Source of the DNA: CAYPZL01 sp964415045
GTDB lineage: Bacteria; Planctomycetota; Phycisphaerae; Sedimentisphaerales; Anaerobacaceae
Direction of reading: 5' to 3'
NCBI GenBank assembly: GCA_964415045.1
Contig: CAYPZL010000222.1
Span: 1 to 8,308, forward strand
DNA: 8,308 nt
Shown here: positions 5,785 to 8,308 of the stretch, piece after piece
Position numbering within the stretch: the stretch's first letter is position 1
How the letters are laid out: each line of letters begins with the position of its first letter
Made by a program: the position numbers and the translations under genes
The notes under the pieces: generated by a model
What the model saw: the letters and a program-made list of their open reading frames with translations, nothing else
What the model was told of the DNA's origin: nothing
The model's database searches: none

Positions 5785-5900
5785 GGGTGGCAGCGTCAAG
5801 TCCGAAGGACTTGGCGATGGCGCAACGTCCGGGGTCCGTAAAGCGCCACACGCAGCAGACAAGTCCCCCATCGCCAAGCTGCCGCTTGACGCTGCCACCC
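5785..5900. repeat. REP-like pair in inverted orientation (BIME-like element)
   Basis: The left unit (5785-5820) and the complement of the right unit (5868-5900) share the opening GGGTGGCAGCGTCAAG and the ending CTTGGCGATGG, differing only in the middle. Each unit is itself a hairpin: CAAGTCC-GAA-GGACTTG (5797-5813) on the left and CAAGC-TGCC-GCTTG (5875-5888) on the right. Two short palindromic units facing each other across a 47-bp spacer is the layout of bacterial interspersed mosaic elements, which are moved by REP-associated tyrosine transposases. The element lies downstream of tyrS on the minus strand and may act as its transcript end, since no classical terminator is seen there. Confidence 0.65.
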
Positions 5901-6013
5901 GCATGACAGGATATTCTCACAGACACGACCGAGCGTCGACTCTCGCAAGCGCGTACGGAACGCCGGGCCGGGGAGATGTGCAACTGGGCCGGAGTACTGG
6001 TGTTGCGCCGCTT
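5901..6013. other. Region downstream of tyrS without terminator
   Basis: Between the REP-like pair and the tyrS stop there is no reading frame with support and no hairpin followed by a U-tract on the minus strand. The tyrS transcript probably runs into the REP-like element. Confidence 0.35.
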
Positions 6014-7225
6014 TCAGGACGAGGAGGCGATCCGAGCGAACTTGAGCTTTCCGACGCGGACGACCTGTCCCGGCGTGACGTTGGCCGGGGCGTTGGGGTC
6101 GGTGATCTTTTGCCCGTCGATCGAGACGGCGCCCTGGGCGACCATGCGCTTGGCTTCGCCGCCGGACTGGACGAGGTTGCACGTCATCAGGAGTTGTTTG
6201 ATCGAAATCGCACCGTCGGCGATGGCGACCTCGGCGATGTCGTCGGGCATCTGGCCCTGGGCGAAGACCTTCTCGAACTCGGCCGCGGCCGTCTCGGCGG
6301 CCTGCTCGTCGTAAAATTGCGCCACGATCGTTTTGCCCAGCAGCACCTTGGCCTCTTTCGGATGCGTCTTGTCGGGATTCGTCAGTTCGGCGATGCGCTC
6401 GGTCGGCAGGTCGGTCAGCAACGTGTAGTAGTTCTCCATCATCTCGTCGGAGATGCTCATGATCTTGCCGAACATGTCGTTGGGCGCATCGGTGACGCCG
6501 ACGTAGTTGCCCTTGGACTTGCTCATCTTCTCGGTGCCGTCGAGTCCGACGAGGATGGGCATGGTGATGACGATCTGGGGCGGCTGGTCGTACATGCGTT
6601 GCAGGTCGCGCCCGACGAGGTTGTTGAACGTCTGGTCCGTCCCGCCGAGCTCGACGTCGCTCTCGATCATGACCGAGTCGTAGCCCTGCATGAGCGGGTA
6701 GAGGAACTCGTGGATGCCGATGGGGTCGCCCGCCTTGTAGCGCAGCTCGAAGGTGTCGCGTTCGAGCATGCGGGCGACGGTCATGCTGCCGGTGAGCTTG
6801 ATGATGTCGGCCAGGCGCAGGTCGGCCAGCCACTCGCTGTTGGGGCGAACCTCCAGTTTCTCGGGCGAGTTGTCGAGGATCTTGCCCGCCTGGTCGAGGT
6901 AGGTCTGGGCGTTCGTCTCGATCTGCTCGGGCGAGAGCATGGGCCGTGTGGTGTTCTGGCCGGTCGGGTCGCCGATGCGGGCGGTGTAGTCGCCGATGAT
7001 CAGGACCGCCTTGTGGCCCATGTCCTGGAACTGCCGCATCTTGCGCAGCACGACCGTGTGGCCTAAGTGGATGTCGGGACTGGTCGGGTCGAGGCCCAGC
7101 TTGATGCGCATCTGCCGCCCGGCCTGGGCCGCCTCGGCCAGACGCTGCGCCAGCTCGGTATCCGAGAAAATCTCCACCGTGCCCCGTTGGAGTTGCTTTA
7201 CCTGCTCGATTGTCTGTGCGTCCAT
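6014..7225 (-). CDS. tyrS: Tyrosyl-tRNA synthetase (type 2-like)
   Basis: A cytoplasmic enzyme that charges tRNA-Tyr with tyrosine using ATP. The 403-residue length fits the roughly 400-residue bacterial TyrRS group (TyrS2/TyrZ type). The class I Rossmann domain holds the HIGH-type motif HLGH (53-56) inside GLDPTSPDIHLGHTVVL, GDYTARIGDPTG (78-89), the tyrosine-side motif FLYPLMQGYDS (174-184), LGGTDQTFN (193-201) and a perfect KMSKS loop (233-237). An S4 RNA-binding domain (about 342-400, with SGGEAKRMVAQGAVSIDG) closes the protein, as is usual. The ATG at 7223-7225 is the natural start; the site upstream (GAAAGACGG) is a weak ribosome binding site. The gene stands alone with its own promoter. 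All key motifs are intact, so it should be functional. Confidence 0.97.
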   Translation of the reverse strand: MDAQTIEQVKQLQRGTVEIFSDTELAQRLAEAAQAGRQMRIKLGLDPTSPDIHLGHTVVLRKMRQFQDMGHKAVLIIGDYTARIGDPTGQNTTRPMLSPEQIETNAQTYLDQAGKILDNSPEKLEVRPNSEWLADLRLADIIKLTGSMTVARMLERDTFELRYKAGDPIGIHEFLYPLMQGYDSVMIESDVELGGTDQTFNNLVGRDLQRMYDQPPQIVITMPILVGLDGTEKMSKSKGNYVGVTDAPNDMFGKIMSISDEMMENYYTLLTDLPTERIAELTNPDKTHPKEAKVLLGKTIVAQFYDEQAAETAAAEFEKVFAQGQMPDDIAEVAIADGAISIKQLLMTCNLVQSGGEAKRMVAQGAVSIDGQKITDPNAPANVTPGQVVRVGKLKFARIASSS

Positions 7226-7261
7226 AGCCCGTCTTTCATTCGAGTTTACAAAGAGCCGGGC

Positions 7262-7290
7262 ATTATACGCAAAACCCCCCGCCCAGGCAA
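7262..7290 (-). promoter_or_regulatory. Promoter of tyrS
   Basis: On the minus strand a perfect TATAAT (complement of 7262-7267) follows TTGCCT (complement of 7285-7290, 4/6 to TTGACA) at the optimal 17-bp spacing. The start would be near 7255, about 30 bases before the ATG. The leader is too short for a T-box, so no tRNA-sensing control is visible. Confidence 0.65.
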
Positions 7291-7518
7291 GACCCGGAAA
7301 TCACCCCCCTGCGACGCCCGACTGCGGTGTTTCCTAACTGCGCACGGGTGCCCCCGAAAGTCTCCTGATCGCCAGATGCAGCAAGGGCCGGCGGCTCGGT
7401 TGGCTGGCGGGCCTACTTCACCCGCTTTGCCATCGTCGAGTAGGACTCAATGACCTGAGACCGTCCGCCTGCAACGTGCGGCGAGGGGCCCTGCGGCTGA
7501 GCGCAGGCATGCAGCTTG
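7291..7518. other. Gene-free spacer between the LamG gene and tyrS
   Basis: No supported gene is present. A 6-bp hairpin (CCTGCG / CGCAGG, 7490-7507) lies 11 bases past the LamG stop and might mark the 3' end of that transcript, but no U-tract follows on the minus strand. Confidence 0.35.
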
Positions 7519-8308
7519 CTACCGGTCGCCGGCAAGGTTACGGATTTCCTCTTCTGACAAGGCTCGGTCGTAGATGCGGACATCGTCGAAGGCGCCGTTG
7601 AAGTGGGGATGTTCAGGGTATTGGGACCTGCCGAGCCAGTTGTTGGTGGTCTCGCCGAGATCGCTCAGAACACACGATGGGAAAACGGTGCCCTCAAGTC
7701 GGCCGTAGCGGTAGAGCTGCAAGTCATCCGGCGTTAAGACCACAGCCACGTCTTGCCAACCACCAAGTACGCCGGTGCTGGTATCCAAATCGGTCCGTCG
7801 TTCTGTGCCCGCTGTGATGGACACCTGCATCGGCCCGTCGAAACTAATGGGGACCGTCACCTCCGGGTTCGGCCGTACCGGTAGCTCTAACATCACCCCG
7901 ATATCGGGGCTGTTGGGAGTCAGGTATATGGAGTTCGTGATATCCGTGCCGAAGTCGAAGATGCGCTGCCCGATCTCGCCCTGCGCCGACCAGTAAATCC
8001 GTGCTGTAATGGTGCATTCGCTCAGCGAGCTGATCAGCGATCCTATGGGCAGTTCCACATAGTCATCGACTCCATCGAGCACCAACCCTCCGTCTCGCCA
8101 CTGCGGGTCGCCGTAGAGGACGCCATCGTAGCCATTGCCGCTTGCGTCGTGGGCGATGTTTCCGGCTCCCTCGTCAAACTTCCACCACGCCACCAGGTTA
8201 GGATCGTTGCCTACGATGGCCAGGCTGAAATGCTCGCCGGCAGCGATGGCCACGTACTCAAGTTGACTGATTTTTGTATTGGTTTTCATGCGGCCACCAG
8301 GAGTCGCT
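7519..8308 (-). CDS. LamG-domain protein with RCC1-type remnant, 5' end beyond window
   Basis: The 3' part of a gene for a concanavalin A-like (LamG/Laminin_G_3) domain protein. Counting from the ATG at 8287-8289 there are 256 residues. Residues 31-253 form the LamG domain: LVAWWKFDEGAGN, ASGNGYDGVLYG, then GLVLDGVDDYVELP at the start, and NWLGRSQYPEHPHFNGAFDD followed by VRIYDRALSEEEIRNLAG at the end. Before it, EYVAIAAGEHFSLAI (11-25) resembles the tail of an RCC1-type beta-propeller repeat, which in planctomycete proteins often reads ATPP-x-GNDFVAIAAG-x-x-HSLAL. The frame stays open to the window edge and encodes ATPGGR just before the ATG. That ATG has no ribosome binding site and no signal peptide follows. 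A longer exported RCC1-LamG protein, cut by the window, is therefore more likely than a start at 8289; a 5'-truncated pseudogene is the alternative. The role is probably extracellular binding or adhesion (inference). Confidence 0.72.
   Translation of the reverse strand, partial: ATPGGRMKTNTKISQLEYVAIAAGEHFSLAIVGNDPNLVAWWKFDEGAGNIAHDASGNGYDGVLYGDPQWRDGGLVLDGVDDYVELPIGSLISSLSECTITARIYWSAQGEIGQRIFDFGTDITNSIYLTPNSPDIGVMLELPVRPNPEVTVPISFDGPMQVSITAGTERRTDLDTSTGVLGGWQDVAVVLTPDDLQLYRYGRLEGTVFPSCVLSDLGETTNNWLGRSQYPEHPHFNGAFDDVRIYDRALSEEEIRNLAGDR

Noticed and set aside
5627..5900. CRISPR array
   Set aside because: The repeats are inverted, not direct, of unequal length and not separated by regular spacers.
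5675..7066. A 463-codon plus-strand frame opposite tyrS
   Set aside because: It is antisense to an unmistakable tyrosyl-tRNA synthetase and its His, Asp, Val and Leu-rich translation shows no family motif.
7226..7261. T-box or riboswitch in the tyrS leader
   Set aside because: The predicted start point leaves only about 30 bases of leader, far too short for a T-box stem and antiterminator.

Overview
The window looks like a chromosomal segment of a high-GC planctomycete, probably of the class Phycisphaerae. The evidence is two short pseudopilin-like proteins of the planctomycete type (FTLIELLVVIAI leader and a C-terminal H-Xn-DG signature), a LamG protein carrying a remnant of an RCC1-type repeat, a sialidase-fold secreted protein, and very high GC with long spurious open frames opposite the real genes. 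This assignment is inference from protein style; no rRNA or other marker is present.

Layout. Bases 1-545 hold no convincing gene but contain several hairpins, two of them stacked at the left edge in a way that recalls the ends of IS200/IS605-type or REP elements. A sigma70-like promoter (546-573) leads into a plus-strand gene (643-2214) for a polytopic membrane protein of unknown function. All other genes lie on the minus strand. A secreted BNR/Asp-box sialidase-superfamily protein (2217-3563) converges on the membrane protein gene with only 2 bp between stop codons. Upstream of it are two pseudopilin-like genes (3675-4457 and 4629-5390), then a 623-bp gap (5391-6013) that holds a strong promoter and two or three inverted-repeat elements, then tyrS for tyrosyl-tRNA synthetase (6014-7225) with its own promoter. 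At the right edge is the 3' part of a LamG-domain gene that probably continues past the window.

How the genes relate. tyrS is housekeeping. The other genes fit the cell envelope and surface: a membrane protein, an exported glycan-active or glycan-binding beta-propeller, two proteins expected to be processed by prepilin peptidase, and a LamG (carbohydrate or adhesion type) protein. Three minus-strand genes have recognisable promoters of their own, so the minus-strand genes look separately transcribed rather than forming one operon. The best leads for new biology are the REP-like paired hairpins with C-GAA-G triloops at 5723-5900, the dyad laid over the sialidase promoter, the uncharacterised membrane protein with recurring Gly-Trp motifs, and the structured gene-free left end.
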